NCBI RefSeq assembly: GCF_016862375.1 | Contig: NZ_BOMV01000035.1 | Coordinates: forward strand, 1 to 64,000 | Reading direction: 5' to 3' | DNA: 64,000 bases | Source: Paractinoplanes rishiriensis | Lineage (GTDB): Bacteria; Actinomycetota; Actinomycetes; Mycobacteriales; Micromonosporaceae | In this document: positions 30,594 to 40,385 of the stretch, piece after piece | How the letters are laid out: every line of letters begins with the position of its first letter | How positions within the stretch are numbered: position 1 is the first letter of the stretch | Notes under the pieces: generated by a model | What the model saw: only the letters and a program-made list of their open reading frames with translations | The model's database searches: none | What the model was told of the DNA's origin: nothing | Position numbers and translations under genes: made by a program

Positions 30594-31306
30594 ATCGAAC
30601 GGGCCAGCCGGAACGAGACGTCGTCAACCGTGAAGTCCGGATGACTGCGCCGGCGCACCGAGGCGCGGCAACTCCAGTGCTCGTCGAACCAGCCGCCACC
30701 CCGCAGCACCCGGTAGGACCCGTAGACCTCGGCGTCGTACACATCCCAGCACCAGTCCCACGTGTTGCCGAGCATGTCGTACAGCCCCCAGGCATTCGGC
30801 AGCTTCCCGCCAGGCTCGTGCAGCCGCTCGCCGGAATTGTCCCGATACCAGGCAATCTTCCCGAGTTCGCCATAGCGCGGCTCAGCGGTGCCGGCCCGGC
30901 AGGCGTGCTCCCACTCCGCCTCGGTGGGCAGCCGGTAACCGTCCGCCGCCTCGTCCCAGACAACCGATTCGCCATCGATCAGGTACGGCGGGGCAAGCCC
31001 CTCACGCTCCGACAACGAGTTGCAAAATCGAACCGCGTCCCACCACGACACGTTGACGGCAGGCAGCCGCCCGGCCCGCCCTTCAGCCGAGGCAGAGGGA
31101 CCGGCCAACGCAGAAGGCCCGCCGGCGGACGGATCGGCCGGTGAGCGGGTGTCGTGGCCGTACCGCAAATTGGTTGTCACCGGGACCGCGGCCAAGTGGA
31201 AGGGGCGCAGGTCCACCTGCCAGCGACGCTGTAGGCGGCGGTCGGAGAGGAGCACTCGGCCGGGTGGGATGGGGAGCAGCTCGCGGCCGGTGAGGATGGT
31301 GGTCAT
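30590..31306 (-). CDS. FGE/SUMF1-like protein lacking first active Cys
   Basis: This 238-residue protein of the formylglycine-generating-enzyme fold has VNVSWWDAVRFCNSLS, GYRLPTEAEWEHACRAGT, WGLYDMLGNTWDWCWD and RVLRGGGWFDEHWSCRASVRR. In true FGE the last block carries two copper-binding cysteines; here only the second remains (WSC) and the first position is Asp/Phe. It is therefore unlikely to activate sulfatases. Relatives of this fold serve in other oxidative or binding roles. The start ATG at 31306 gives MTTILTGRELLPIPPG; longer frames are poor. It lies between TetR and ctaD without clear partners. Confidence 0.75.
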   Translation of the reverse strand: MTTILTGRELLPIPPGRVLLSDRRLQRRWQVDLRPFHLAAVPVTTNLRYGHDTRSPADPSAGGPSALAGPSASAEGRAGRLPAVNVSWWDAVRFCNSLSEREGLAPPYLIDGESVVWDEAADGYRLPTEAEWEHACRAGTAEPRYGELGKIAWYRDNSGERLHEPGGKLPNAWGLYDMLGNTWDWCWDVYDAEVYGSYRVLRGGGWFDEHWSCRASVRRRSHPDFTVDDVSFRLARSI

Positions 31307-31321
31307 CGTGGCGGTATGCGG

Positions 31322-31352
31322 AACGGCCCGCTCCGGGCGGGAGCGGGCCGTT
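31322..31352 (-). terminator. Terminator hairpin after ctaD
   Basis: A perfect 13-bp stem (AACGGCCCGCTCC and its complement) with a 5-nt loop, starting 8 bp past the ctaD stop codon and lying before the FGE-like start codon. It separates the two transcription units. Confidence 0.8.
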
Positions 31353-31360
31353 GGCACTTG

Positions 31361-33118
31361 CTAGCGGTCGCGGTCGGAGGCTATGTCTTCGGCGTAGGTG
31401 GCGCCGCCGTCGGACTCGCTGGTCAGCGGGCGGGCGCCGCCCTCGGGCGGGCCGGCCAGGGACTGCTCGCCGGCGGCCAGTTCGGGGAACTTGGCATCGA
31501 AGGCGGGGCGCTCCGAGCGGATGCGGGGCATGCGGTCGAAGTTGCGCAGCGGGGGCGGGCTCGACGTGGCCCACTCCAGCGAGTTGCCGTGGCCCCACGG
31601 GTCGTCGACCGTCACCACCTGGCCGACCTTGTAGGACTTCCAGCAGTTGTAGAGGAACGGCAGCGTGGACAGGCCCAGCACGAACGAACCGATCGTGGAG
31701 AACATGTTCAGGAACGTGAAGCCGTCGCTCGGCAGGTAGTCGGCGTACCGGCGGGGCATGCCCTCGGTGCCGAGCCAGTGCTGCACCAGGAAGGTGGCGT
31801 GGAAGCCGAGGAACGTGAGCCAGAAGTGCAGCTTGCCGAGGCGGTCGTCGAGCATCCGGCCGAACATCTTGGGGAACCAGAAGTAGATGCCGGCGAACAC
31901 CGCGAACACGATCGTGCCGAACAGCACGTAGTGGAAGTGCGCGATGACGAAGTAGGAGTCGCTCACGTGGAAGTCGATCGGCGGGGAGGCCAGCAGCACG
32001 CCGGACAGGCCGCCGAACAGGAACGTCACCAGGAAGCCGAGCGCGAACATCATCGGCGTCTCGAAGCTGATCTGGCCGCGCCACATGGTGCCGATCCAGA
32101 CGAAGAACTTCATGCCGGTGGGCACCGCGATCAGGAAGCTCAGGAAGCTGAAGAACGGCAGCAGCACCTGGCCGGTGGCGAACATGTGATGCGCCCACAC
32201 CGACATGGACAGCGCCGCGATCAGCAGGGTGGCCGAGACCAGACCCTTGTAGCCGAAGACGGGCTTGCGGCTGAAGACCGGGATGACCTCGGTGATGATG
32301 CCGAAGAACGGCAGCGCGATGATGTACACCTCGGGGTGGCCGAAGAACCAGAAGAGGTGCTGCCACAGCATCGGCCCGCCGGTCTCCACGTCGAACACGT
32401 GGGCGCCGAGCACGCGGTCGGCGGCGAGGGCGAACAGCGCGGCGGCCAGGAACGGGAAGACCATGATCACCAGCAGGCTGGTGACCAGGATGTTCCAGGT
32501 CATGATCGGCATCCGGAACATGGTCATGCCGGGCGCCCGCAGGGTCAGGATCGTGGTGATCATGTTGACCCCGCCGAGGATGGTGCCCAGGCCGGACAGC
32601 GCCAGGCCGACCACCCACATGTTGCCGCCGATGCCCGGCGAGTGCAGCGAGTCGCTCAGCGGCGTGTACGCGAACCAGCCGAAGTCGGCCGCACCACCCG
32701 GGGTCAGGAAGCCGCAGATGGTGATCGTGCCGCCGAACAGGTAGAGCCAGTAGGCGAACGAGTTGAGCCGCGGGAAGGCCACATCGGGCGCGCCGATCTG
32801 GATCGGCACCACGAAGTTCGCGAAGGCGAACACGATCGGCGTCGCGAAGAACAGCAGCATGATCGTGCCGTGCATCGTGAACAGCTGGTTGTACTGCTCG
32901 GGCGAGAGCATCTGCATGCCCGGACGGGCCAGCTCAGCTCGCATGAGCAGCGCCATCAGGCCGCCCAGCAGGAAGAACACGAAGGACGTGATCATGTACA
33001 TGATCCCGATTTGCTTCGCATCCGTCGTGCGCAGAGCCCGGGCGAGTGCCGAGCCCTTGACCTGCCGCCGGACCGGGTAGGGCCGGGTCACGATCGGCTT
33101 AGGCGCAACGGTCGTCAC
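31361..33118 (-). CDS. ctaD: Cytochrome c oxidase subunit I (aa3-type)
   Basis: This 585-residue integral membrane protein with about 12 helices is the catalytic subunit of the aa3 terminal oxidase. Heme and copper ligands are visible: [28 protein letters not shown] (with the His-Tyr cross-link), HHMF and [10 protein letters not shown] chose GTG at 33118 because CGGAGG lies 8 nt upstream; a longer start at 33148 is possible. The C-terminal 40 residues are polar and variable. Other oxidase subunits are not adjacent, which is normal for actinobacteria, so this may be one of two ctaD copies. Confidence 0.96.
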   Translation of the reverse strand: MTTVAPKPIVTRPYPVRRQVKGSALARALRTTDAKQIGIMYMITSFVFFLLGGLMALLMRAELARPGMQMLSPEQYNQLFTMHGTIMLLFFATPIVFAFANFVVPIQIGAPDVAFPRLNSFAYWLYLFGGTITICGFLTPGGAADFGWFAYTPLSDSLHSPGIGGNMWVVGLALSGLGTILGGVNMITTILTLRAPGMTMFRMPIMTWNILVTSLLVIMVFPFLAAALFALAADRVLGAHVFDVETGGPMLWQHLFWFFGHPEVYIIALPFFGIITEVIPVFSRKPVFGYKGLVSATLLIAALSMSVWAHHMFATGQVLLPFFSFLSFLIAVPTGMKFFVWIGTMWRGQISFETPMMFALGFLVTFLFGGLSGVLLASPPIDFHVSDSYFVIAHFHYVLFGTIVFAVFAGIYFWFPKMFGRMLDDRLGKLHFWLTFLGFHATFLVQHWLGTEGMPRRYADYLPSDGFTFLNMFSTIGSFVLGLSTLPFLYNCWKSYKVGQVVTVDDPWGHGNSLEWATSSPPPLRNFDRMPRIRSERPAFDAKFPELAAGEQSLAGPPEGGARPLTSESDGGATYAEDIASDRDR

Positions 33119-33432
33119 GAATAGCCTCCGTTGTCTCGTTTGTCCCACTCAGTACGTCTGAAGGGAAAGACGCACCTCGCAGGCAGAATAGTCCCCGGCC
33201 CACCCCCTCCGGGCGCGGGGTTGCCAAAGAGGTGATCGAGGTCAGGGCGCGGGGTGCCACGCAGGCGCGGGCTCCAGGCAGGAGCACACCACAGTGGCGA
33301 TGGAGGTCAGGAGGCCCGGTGACGCGATCGGACGCAACCGGGGCAAGGGCCGCGCGGCGGCTCCAAAGAGGCCCGTGAGGCCAGCGCGGAAGCCGGGCCG
33401 GGCACCCGCCGGCGAGTTGAGGCCGGCGAGCC
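33119..33432. other. Gap upstream of ctaD, no gene seen
   Basis: These 314 bp lie between the ctaD start and the 3' end of the next minus-strand gene. They contain the ctaD leader with its ribosome-binding site at the left end. No convincing coding frame, hairpin or repeat is seen in the remainder, which is presumably promoter region. Confidence 0.5.
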
Positions 33433-34539
33433 TCAGACTGGAGGGACCAGGGGGCGGTAATGCTCCGCGAAGATGCGCAAGCCTCGCCGGCGCAGCATCG
33501 GGTCGCGCAGTGCTGGGGGGACGTCGCGGGTGCGGTCGCGTTCGCGGGTGCGGTCGCGGACGGCGCCGCAGCGGGGGCGACGGCGGAGTTCGTAGGCGTA
33601 CAGGGCGGCGGGGACGTCGCCGCCGGTGCGTTTCAGCTCGTCGCCCAGGACCACGGCGTCCTCGAACGACATGGCGGCGCCCTGGGCCAGCGTGGGCGCG
33701 GTCGCGTGGGCCGCGTCGCCGACCAGCAGGACCGGGCCGCGGGACCAGGAGTCGATCACGACCTCGTCGGTGCGGGCTACCGAGACTTTTTCGACGGCTG
33801 ACAGGATCGCCGGGACCGGGCCGCCGAACGATGCGAAGATGTTTCGCAGGTGGGCCCGCGGGTCGTCGGGGTTGGGCGCGTCCGGTGCTGTCTCGTCGGC
33901 CAGGCAGTAGAGCTTGCGGCCGCCCATCGGCATGGCCACGAAGGAGGACCGCCGGCCGAGCAACGCGGTCCAGTCGCTGAGCGGGGGCCCGCCAGTGACG
34001 ACCGAGCGGTAGACGATCTGGCCGGTCGGCACCGCGGCACCGCCCAGGCCGGCCTTCGCCCGGATCGTCGAGCGGCGGCCGTCGGCGCCGATGACCAGGT
34101 CGTACTCGGCGACGCTGCCGTCGCCGAACTCGACCTTGGCGGCGCCGTCGAAGATCTCCAGGTCGCGGACGGACGTCTCGTACCGGACTTCGCCGCCCAC
34201 CCCGGTGAGCAGCACCTGCTGGAGGTCGGCCCGGGACATGGCGCGGGACTCGCCGACACCGGCCCACAGGCCGGCCACGTCCATCTCGAACAGCTGGCGG
34301 CCGCGGGAGTCGAGGAAGACCTGACGGAAGATCAGGTCACCGAGGGGGCGCAACGGTGCGTCTAGGCCCAGCTGGCGCAGCGCCCGCGAGGCGTTGCCCG
34401 GCAGGTAGATGCCCGCGCCCGGCGACATGGTCGCGGGAAGCTCCTCGACCACGTCCGGCCGGTACCCGGCGAGCCGCAGCGCCCGAGCGGTGGCCAATCC
34501 GGCAATTCCGGCGCCCACCACGAGGATGCGCAAGGTCAT
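33433..34539 (-). CDS. FAD-dependent monooxygenase
   Basis: This 368-residue group A flavoprotein monooxygenase has GAGIAG (9-14), a DG motif VIGADGRRSTIR at about 149-160, and the late GPVLLVGDAAHATAPTLAQG. It would hydroxylate an unknown substrate with NAD(P)H and oxygen. The start ATG at 34539 begins the canonical beta strand MTLRILVVGAG; upstream in-frame sequence lacks family features. The C-terminal part is Arg-rich. It is divergent from the VOC-family gene at 34678 and shares only overall family with the monooxygenase at 2712. Confidence 0.88.
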   Translation of the reverse strand: MTLRILVVGAGIAGLATARALRLAGYRPDVVEELPATMSPGAGIYLPGNASRALRQLGLDAPLRPLGDLIFRQVFLDSRGRQLFEMDVAGLWAGVGESRAMSRADLQQVLLTGVGGEVRYETSVRDLEIFDGAAKVEFGDGSVAEYDLVIGADGRRSTIRAKAGLGGAAVPTGQIVYRSVVTGGPPLSDWTALLGRRSSFVAMPMGGRKLYCLADETAPDAPNPDDPRAHLRNIFASFGGPVPAILSAVEKVSVARTDEVVIDSWSRGPVLLVGDAAHATAPTLAQGAAMSFEDAVVLGDELKRTGGDVPAALYAYELRRRPRCGAVRDRTRERDRTRDVPPALRDPMLRRRGLRIFAEHYRPLVPPV

Positions 34540-34677
34540 CGCGGCACTGCCTCCCAGCGGTCGGACACGCGTCGGAGCCAGAACACTACCCGGTGCCACC
34601 GGCGCGGAAAACCCTCGATCATGGACGCGTCCGATTTGTTCAAGACGGCGCGAACCGCCGCCCGTAGCGTCGGCCGC

Positions 34678-35079
34678 ATGACTCCGAAACTCAACGGGAT
34701 CGGCCTCGCAGTGGCCGACATGGCAACCTCCCTTGCCTTCTATCGTCGTCTGGGGCTGGAGTTCCCGCCCGGGGCGGACCGCGAACCGCACGCCGAAGTG
34801 GAACTGCCCGGCGGCATCCGGCTGATGGTCGACACGGTCGCGTCACTCCAGTCGTTCGATCCGTCCTTCACCGTGAGCAAGGACAAGGACGGGCCCAGCC
34901 TCGCCTTCCTCTGTGCGGACGCGGCCGAGGTGGACGCGGTCCACGCCGACCTCGTCGCGGCCGGCTATGTCAGCGTCAAGGAACCCTGGGACGCCGACTG
35001 GGGCCAGCGATATGCCCTGATCACCGACCCGGACGGCAACCAGGTGGATCTGTTCGCCTGGGTCAAGGCCCCGGGCTGA
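34678..35079 (+). CDS. VOC/glyoxalase-family protein
   Basis: This 133-residue single-module vicinal-oxygen-chelate protein has two beta-alpha-beta-beta-beta repeats (LNGIGLAVADMATSLAFYRR; GPSLAFLCADAAEVDAVHAD) and the closing DPDGNQVDLFAWV. Members include dioxygenases, glyoxalases and bleomycin-binding proteins. Metal positions are not complete by eye, so binding rather than catalysis is possible. I took ATG 34678 since the preceding 19 in-frame residues look non-conserved. Its 3' end overlaps the convergent AraC gene by 17 bp. Confidence 0.85.
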   Translation: MTPKLNGIGLAVADMATSLAFYRRLGLEFPPGADREPHAEVELPGGIRLMVDTVASLQSFDPSFTVSKDKDGPSLAFLCADAAEVDAVHADLVAAGYVSVKEPWDADWGQRYALITDPDGNQVDLFAWVKAPG

Positions 35080-35737
35080 GCAACTCGCCGAGCGGGACGC
35101 CGGCCAGGGCACGGACCTCGCGCGCGAGGTGGGCCTGGTCGGCGTAGCCCGCCTCGGCCGAGACCGTGGCGAAGGGCGTCCCGGAGCGGGCCAGCCGGAG
35201 CGCGCGCTCGAGGCGGAACACCCGAGCCAGGGTCTTGGGGCCGTAGCCGAAGGCGGTGTGGCTGCGCCGCTGCAGCTGGCGCGGACTGAGGCCGCAGTCG
35301 TCGGCGATCGCGCCCACCGAACGGCCGGCCCGGGCCGCCTCGGCCAGCGCCACCATCGCCCGGTCAGGTGACTGCCAGCGCTCGCGGGCCGCCGCGGTCA
35401 GCGCGGCCAGCGGGTCGGCGGCCTCGGCGAGCGCCCGCACCGCAGCGGCCGGCCACAGCGCGTCGAGCGGCACCCGCTGGTCGACCACCTCGGACGCCGG
35501 CAGCCCGAGCACGCCCGGCCCGGTGCCCGAGCCGAACCGCAGCGCGACCATGCGGCTGCCCGGCGGCGGCCGGCCGACCTGGGCAATCGTGTCGGGACCG
35601 GCCACGAACACATGGCCGTCCTGCCAGATCAGATCGAGGCAGCCGTCCGGCAGGATGCGTTTCGGGCCCGCCCCCGGTGGCGTCACGCTCCACCAGGCCG
35701 TCACGTGCGGCAGGGCTGAGGCGAATTCCGAATACAT
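35063..35737 (-). CDS. AraC-family regulator with DUF6597-like N-terminus
   Basis: This 224-residue regulator has an N-terminal PDGCLDLIWQDG segment typical of the DUF6597/AraC group and a C-terminal double helix-turn-helix (about 135-218; SVGAIADDCGLSPRQLQR and FATVSAEAGYADQAHLARE). A candidate promoter lies 6 bp before the ATG, so the transcript would be nearly leaderless. It is convergent with the VOC gene, which may be its target as in several actinobacterial pairs. The ligand is unknown. Confidence 0.87.
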   Translation of the reverse strand: MYSEFASALPHVTAWWSVTPPGAGPKRILPDGCLDLIWQDGHVFVAGPDTIAQVGRPPPGSRMVALRFGSGTGPGVLGLPASEVVDQRVPLDALWPAAAVRALAEAADPLAALTAAARERWQSPDRAMVALAEAARAGRSVGAIADDCGLSPRQLQRRSHTAFGYGPKTLARVFRLERALRLARSGTPFATVSAEAGYADQAHLAREVRALAGVPLGELLSPGP

Positions 35738-35743
35738 GGGCCT

Positions 35744-35766
35744 ACCCTGGCACGGGGGTACGACAG
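35744..35766 (-). promoter_or_regulatory. Candidate RecA-NDp-like promoter of AraC gene
   Basis: Read on the minus strand: CTGTCGTAC, 8 nt (CCCCGTGC), CAGGGT, ending 6 bp before the start codon. It shares 14 consecutive bases with the element before the MFS gene at 28108. The layout resembles actinobacterial damage-inducible promoters. Confidence 0.4.
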
Positions 35767-35790
35767 AAATTCGCGGGGAACAATGAGGGT

Positions 35791-36864
35791 ATGACGGATC
35801 GGCTGGGCGAATACCGCCGCAAACGGGACCCGAAGCGCACCCCGGAACCGATCCCCGCGGCCCATCCCGGCGAGACCGAGCGGAACCGGTTCGTCATCCA
35901 GCAGCATCACGCCCGCAGCCTGCACTGGGACGTCCGGCTGGAACGCGACGGCGTGCTGGTCTCGTTCGCCGTCCCCCGCGGCCTGCCCCGCGACCAGGGC
36001 CGCAACAACCTGGCCAAGCACACCGAGGACCACCCGCTGGAGTACCTGGACTTCGCGGGCGAGATTCCGGCCGGCGAGTACGGCGGTGGCCGCATGATGA
36101 TCTTCGACCGGGGCACGTACGAGACCGAGAAATGGCGGGACGACGAGATCGCGGTGGTCTTCCACGGCGAGCGCGCGACCGGCCGGTACATCTTCTTCCA
36201 GACCGGCGGCGCCGACTGGATGGTGCGCCGGATGGACCCGCCGGAACCCGGCTGGGAGTCGATGCCCGAGGTGGTGCCGCCGATGCTGCCCGGCGAGTCC
36301 AGCCGGCTGCCGGCCGACGACGACAACTGGGGTTTCGAGATGGCCTGGGGCGGGCGCCGCATCTCGGCGTACGTCTCCGGCGGTCGCGTACGGCTGATGG
36401 AAGCTGACGCCGGCGATGTGACCTCGTGGTACCCGGAGGTTCGGGCCCTCGGCCCGGCGCTGGCGCCGGTCGAGGCCGTGCTGGACGGCGAGATCCTGGC
36501 CTTCGACGGCACCCGGCCGGACCCGGACCTGCTCGCCCGCCGGAAAGCGCCGAAGGACTCCGGTGCGGCCCGGCGCGCGGCCGAGCGGACCCCGGTCCAG
36601 TTCCTCGCCTACGACCTGCTCTGGCTGGAGGGACACAGCACGGTCGAGCGAATTGGTTACGCCGAACGCCGGGAACTGCTGGACGGACTGGCTATTTCCG
36701 GCGAACACTGGCAGACACCACCGTACTTCGCGGGCGGCGGCGCCTTCGCGGTTGACGCCGCTCGCGCCCAGGGCCTGTCCGCCGTGGTGGCGAAGCGGCT
36801 GACCTCGCCCTACCGTCCGGGCCGGCACAGCCGCCTCTGGCGCACCATTCCCGTTACCGGCTAG
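35791..36864 (+). CDS. LigD-type phosphoesterase fused to defunct ligase domain
   Basis: This 357-residue protein has two domains of the bacterial end-joining enzyme LigD. The N-terminal 3'-phosphoesterase domain (about 30-150) keeps every catalytic position known from Pseudomonas LigD: His39, His45, Asp47, Arg49, His81 and Tyr85. The second half (about 180-350) is an ATP-dependent ligase adenylation domain with motif III LDGEILAFD (231-239) and motif IV FLAYDLLWLEG. The motif I lysine is gone, however: KxDG reads AWGG (185-188). Motif V also lacks its terminal KxK. It can probably clean 3' ends but not ligate. No Ku or polymerase gene is nearby. Confidence 0.9.
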   Translation: MTDRLGEYRRKRDPKRTPEPIPAAHPGETERNRFVIQQHHARSLHWDVRLERDGVLVSFAVPRGLPRDQGRNNLAKHTEDHPLEYLDFAGEIPAGEYGGGRMMIFDRGTYETEKWRDDEIAVVFHGERATGRYIFFQTGGADWMVRRMDPPEPGWESMPEVVPPMLPGESSRLPADDDNWGFEMAWGGRRISAYVSGGRVRLMEADAGDVTSWYPEVRALGPALAPVEAVLDGEILAFDGTRPDPDLLARRKAPKDSGAARRAAERTPVQFLAYDLLWLEGHSTVERIGYAERRELLDGLAISGEHWQTPPYFAGGGAFAVDAARAQGLSAVVAKRLTSPYRPGRHSRLWRTIPVTG

Positions 36865-36886
36865 CGCACCACGAGGTAGGGAAGAG

Positions 36887-38233
36887 ATGCACGAGGAGAT
36901 GTCGGCCGACCTCTGGAACTCCGCCGTCCGCGTCCTCGAGACGAACTGGACCGGGCACCATATGGTGCCCTCCCGCCGGCTCTATCCGCATCAGTGGAGC
37001 TGGGACGCCGCCTTCATCGCGATCGGCCTCGCCTACGCCAACCCCGGCCGCGCCTGGCGTGACCTGCGCAGCCTGTTCGAGGCGCAGTGGGCGGACGGCC
37101 GGGTGCCGCACATCGTGTTCGACCCGGCGACCGCCGAGGAGGACTACTTCCCCGGGCCCGCGTTCTGGGACGTGCCCGGCCGGGGCAGCACCGGCATCGT
37201 GCAGCCGCCGATGCACGCGGTCGCCGCCTGGGAGGTCTACCGGCACGCGGCGGCGCACGGCGCGGACTCCGCCCTGCAGGCCCGGATCGAGCTGGAGTGG
37301 CTCTACCCCCGGCTGGTGGCCCAGCAGGACTACCTGACCGGTTCGCGCAACCTCGGCGGCGCCGGTCTGGCCTGCATCGTGCATCCGTGGGAGTCCGGCC
37401 TGGACAACAGCCCGGGCTGGGACGCCGCACTGGCCGGCGTGCCGGCCGACCCCGACCTGCTCAGCACGTACCGGCGGCGTGACCTGGCCAACGCCGACGC
37501 CGCGCACCGGCCTACCGACCTCGACTACTCGCGGTACGTCGGCCTGGTGCTGAACTACCGGGCCGAGGGCTACTCGGACGAGGGACTGCTGAGCCGGCAC
37601 ACCTTCGCGGTCGAGTGCCCGGCGTTCAACGCGATCCTGGGCACCGCCGAGCTGGCCCTGGCACAGATCGCCGGTGAGCTGGGCCGCGCCGCCGAGGCCA
37701 CCACCCACCGGGAGCGGGCGCACCGGATCACCGCGGCCATCGCCGAGCGGCTGTGGGACCCGCGGACCCGCACCTTCCACTGCCGCGACCTGCGCACCGA
37801 CCGGCTCAGCCCACTGCACTGCGTCAGCGGCCTGCTGCCGCTCATGCTGCCCGACCTGGCCGCCGACCAGGTCGAGGCGGTCCTGGGCCAGGCCCGGTCG
37901 GCACGGTTCGGACTGCCCGAACAGACCGGTCTGCCGGCGCCCAGCTACGACCGGACCGCGCCCGAGTTCGACACCCTGCGCTACTGGCGCGGACCGGTCT
38001 GGATCAACGTGAACTGGCTGCTGCGCCGCGGTCTGCTGGTGCACGGCTTCCGGGACGAGGCCGAGGACCTGCGCACCGCCATGGTCCGGCTGGTGCACCG
38101 CAACGGCCACTTCGAGTATTTCCACCCGGCGACCGGCGAGGGCCTCGGCGCGCCGACGTTCAGCTGGACCGCGGCCCTCTCCCTCGATCTGCTGGCCGAC
38201 CGGTCGGTGCCGGCCTACGCGCGGGCCGCCTAG
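36887..38233 (+). CDS. GH63-like glucosidase/mannosylglycerate hydrolase
   Basis: This 448-residue (alpha/alpha)6-barrel protein resembles compact GH63 enzymes such as mannosylglycerate or glucosylglycerate hydrolase (about 420 residues). Motifs seen are [18 protein letters not shown] (33-50), [14 protein letters not shown] with the likely catalytic acid, [14 protein letters not shown], and a late [11 protein letters not shown] with the candidate base. There is no signal peptide, so it acts in the cytosol on a small glycoside or compatible solute. It follows the LigD-like gene by 22 bp but seems functionally unrelated. Trehalase-like activity is an alternative. Confidence 0.82.
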   Translation: MHEEMSADLWNSAVRVLETNWTGHHMVPSRRLYPHQWSWDAAFIAIGLAYANPGRAWRDLRSLFEAQWADGRVPHIVFDPATAEEDYFPGPAFWDVPGRGSTGIVQPPMHAVAAWEVYRHAAAHGADSALQARIELEWLYPRLVAQQDYLTGSRNLGGAGLACIVHPWESGLDNSPGWDAALAGVPADPDLLSTYRRRDLANADAAHRPTDLDYSRYVGLVLNYRAEGYSDEGLLSRHTFAVECPAFNAILGTAELALAQIAGELGRAAEATTHRERAHRITAAIAERLWDPRTRTFHCRDLRTDRLSPLHCVSGLLPLMLPDLAADQVEAVLGQARSARFGLPEQTGLPAPSYDRTAPEFDTLRYWRGPVWINVNWLLRRGLLVHGFRDEAEDLRTAMVRLVHRNGHFEYFHPATGEGLGAPTFSWTAALSLDLLADRSVPAYARAA

Positions 38234-39315
38234 AAAATTACGACGGAGCGCAGGACGCCGCCGGTGTGCATCTTGCCGAAGGCGTCCTCGACCTGATCCA
38301 GCGCGATCTCCTCGGTCACGAACGCGTCCAGGTCGAGGCGGCCCTGCCGGTAGAGCGCCGTGAGCATCGGGAAGTCCCGGGTCGGCAGGCAGTCGCCGTA
38401 CCAGCTGGACTTGAGCGCCCCGCCCCGGCCGAAGACGTCGAGCAGCGGCAGCTCGATGGTCATCTCGGGGGTGGGCACGCCCACCAGAACCACGGTGCCG
38501 GCCAGGTCGCGGGCGTAGAAGGCCTGCTTGTACGTCTCAGGGCGGCCGACCGCCTCGATCACCACGTCGGCGCCGAACCCGCCGGTCAGCTCGCGCACCT
38601 TTTCCACCACGTCGACGTCCTGGGCGTTCACCGTGTGGGTGGCGCCGAACTGCCGGGCCCAGTCGAGTTTCCGGTCGTCGGTGTCGATCGCGATGATCGT
38701 GGTGGCGCCGGCCAGCGCCGCACCGGCCACCGCGCCGTCGCCCACCCCGCCGCAGCCGATCACCGCGACCGAGTCACCGCGGGTCACGCCGCCGGTGTTG
38801 ATCGCCGCGCCGAGGCCGGCCATCACGCCGCAGCCGAGCAGGCCCACCGCGGCGGCCCGGGCCTCCGGGTCGACCTTGGTGCACTGGCCGGCCGCGACCA
38901 GCGTCTTTTCCACGAACGCGCCGATGCCCAGGGCCGGGGACAGCTCGGTGCCGTCCTCGAGCGTCATCTTCTGCTTGGCGTTGTGGGTGGCGAAGCAGTA
39001 CCACGGCTTGCCGCGGTTGCAGGCCCGGCAGTCGCCGCAGACCGCGCGCCAGTTGAGCACCACGAAGTCGCCGGGCTCGACGTCGGTGACGCCGTCGCCG
39101 ACCGACTCCACCACGCCCGCGGCCTCGTGGCCGAGCAGGAACGGGAAGTCGTCGTTGATGCCGCCCTCGCGGTAGTGCAGGTCGGTGTGGCACACCCCGC
39201 ACGCCTGGACCTTTACCACCGCCTCGCCGGGACCAGGGTCGGGAACGACGATCGTCGTCGTCTCGACCGGCGCGCCCTTGGCCCGGGCGATCACGCCCCG
39301 CACCCGCTGACTCAT
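38230..39315 (-). CDS. S-(hydroxymethyl)mycothiol dehydrogenase
   Basis: This 361-residue zinc-dependent medium-chain dehydrogenase is of the mycothiol-dependent formaldehyde/nitrosothiol reductase group (MscR, AdhE2). It shows [14 protein letters not shown] and GHEAAG for the catalytic zinc, the structural four-cysteine loop [15 protein letters not shown], and the NAD-binding GCGGVGDG. It detoxifies formaldehyde as the mycothiol adduct and can reduce S-nitrosomycothiol. ATG at 39315 gives the family's exact length. The presence of this gene supports a mycothiol-producing actinobacterium. It is convergent, overlapping the GH63-like gene by 4 bp. Confidence 0.94.
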   Translation of the reverse strand: MSQRVRGVIARAKGAPVETTTIVVPDPGPGEAVVKVQACGVCHTDLHYREGGINDDFPFLLGHEAAGVVESVGDGVTDVEPGDFVVLNWRAVCGDCRACNRGKPWYCFATHNAKQKMTLEDGTELSPALGIGAFVEKTLVAAGQCTKVDPEARAAAVGLLGCGVMAGLGAAINTGGVTRGDSVAVIGCGGVGDGAVAGAALAGATTIIAIDTDDRKLDWARQFGATHTVNAQDVDVVEKVRELTGGFGADVVIEAVGRPETYKQAFYARDLAGTVVLVGVPTPEMTIELPLLDVFGRGGALKSSWYGDCLPTRDFPMLTALYRQGRLDLDAFVTEEIALDQVEDAFGKMHTGGVLRSVVIF

Positions 39316-39379
39316 CACGCAGCACCCTTCGTCGCCGTTGACCTGCCTTCGCCCAGCGTAGGGGCGCCGGAACCCGGCG

Positions 39380-39850
39380 TCAGCCCGGAGGACGCACCTC
39401 GACCGGGGATTCCAGCAGCGCATCGGCCAGCTTGGCCATCTGGCGCACCTGGGCCGGGCTGAGGCGGTCGAAAATCAGCTGCTGTACGGCGTCCGCGTGT
39501 CCCGGCGCCGACGCGACCACCTTGTCGTAGCCGGCGTCGGTCAGCTCGGCGATCTGCACCCGGCCGTCCTCGGGGTCGCGCACCCGGCGCACCCAGCCCT
39601 GTGCCTCGAGCCGGGCCACCACGTGCGACAACCGGGACAGCGAGGCGACGACCAGCTTGGCCAGTTTGCTCATGGCCAGCCGCCGGTCGTCCCGCTCGGA
39701 GAGGGTGAACAGCACGATGTAGCCCATGTGGGTCAGGCCGGCGTCGCGTTGCAGTTGAGCCTCGAGAGCGGCGGGAACCCGGACGAGCACCTCGACGAAA
39801 CGGCGCCAGGCCTGCTGCTGCTCGTCGGTCAACCACCTCGGCTCGTCCAT
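39380..39850 (-). CDS. MarR-family transcriptional regulator
   Basis: This 156-residue winged-helix regulator shows [25 protein letters not shown] (recognition domain), [18 protein letters not shown] and the wing [14 protein letters not shown]. It dimerises through terminal helices and normally responds to phenolic ligands or oxidants. It stands 64 bp upstream of the mycothiol-dependent dehydrogenase gene in the same direction and may regulate it. A terminator hairpin separates it from the upstream cupin gene. Confidence 0.9.
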   Translation of the reverse strand: MDEPRWLTDEQQQAWRRFVEVLVRVPAALEAQLQRDAGLTHMGYIVLFTLSERDDRRLAMSKLAKLVVASLSRLSHVVARLEAQGWVRRVRDPEDGRVQIAELTDAGYDKVVASAPGHADAVQQLIFDRLSPAQVRQMAKLADALLESPVEVRPPG

Positions 39851-39901
39851 GGTGGAAGGTTAGCCGGTCTGTCGTTTCGCACATTGACGCTAGTACTCTG
39901 C

Positions 39902-39922
39902 CGCGGGGGCTCTGCCCCCGCG
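39902..39922 (-). terminator. Terminator hairpin after cupin gene
   Basis: Perfect 9-bp arms CGCGGGGGC / GCCCCCGCG with a TCT loop, about 55 bp past the cupin stop and before the MarR gene. A very stable stem without a U-tract. Confidence 0.6.
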
Positions 39923-39976
39923 TGGCGCCGGGACCGGCTGGCTGGGGGGCCTCGGCCGGTTCCGGCGCCGCGTCAA

Positions 39977-40366
39977 CTACTGCTGCGGGGGCTCGTCCTT
40001 GCCCTGCTCCTCGAGCCGGTCCGCCTCCTCCTTGGTGCGGTGCACCGCACCGTCGGCGTGCTCCGGCGGCCCGTACACGGTGTAGAGGACCAGCGGGTTG
40101 GGACCCGTGTTGAGGAAGTTGTGCTTGCGCCCGGCCGGGACGACGACCAGGTCGCCCTGCGCCACGTTCCGGGTCTCGCCGGAGACGATGGCCTTGCCGA
40201 CCCCGCTCACGAAGGTCAGGATCTGGTCCACCTCGTGGACCTCCTCGCCGATCTCGCCGTCCGGCGGGATCGTCATCACGACCAGCTGAGTGTGTTTGCC
40301 GGTCCACAGGACGCGGCGGAAGTCGGGGTTCTTCTCGGCAACGGTGGCGATGGTGTAGTGCTCCAT
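39977..40366 (-). CDS. Cupin-domain protein
   Basis: This 129-residue single-domain cupin has motif 1 HEVDQILTFVSGVGKAIVSGE and motif 2 HNFLNTGPNPLVLYTVY, with metal-ligand His/Glu positions retained. A charged tail (about 105-129) follows. Such small cupins bind metal and act as isomerases, dioxygenases or stress proteins; no specific activity can be assigned. It is a single-gene unit between the MarR gene and the GGDEF/EAL gene. Confidence 0.88.
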   Translation of the reverse strand: MEHYTIATVAEKNPDFRRVLWTGKHTQLVVMTIPPDGEIGEEVHEVDQILTFVSGVGKAIVSGETRNVAQGDLVVVPAGRKHNFLNTGPNPLVLYTVYGPPEHADGAVHRTKEEADRLEEQGKDEPPQQ

Positions 40367-40385
40367 GACCGGACGCTTACCCAGG

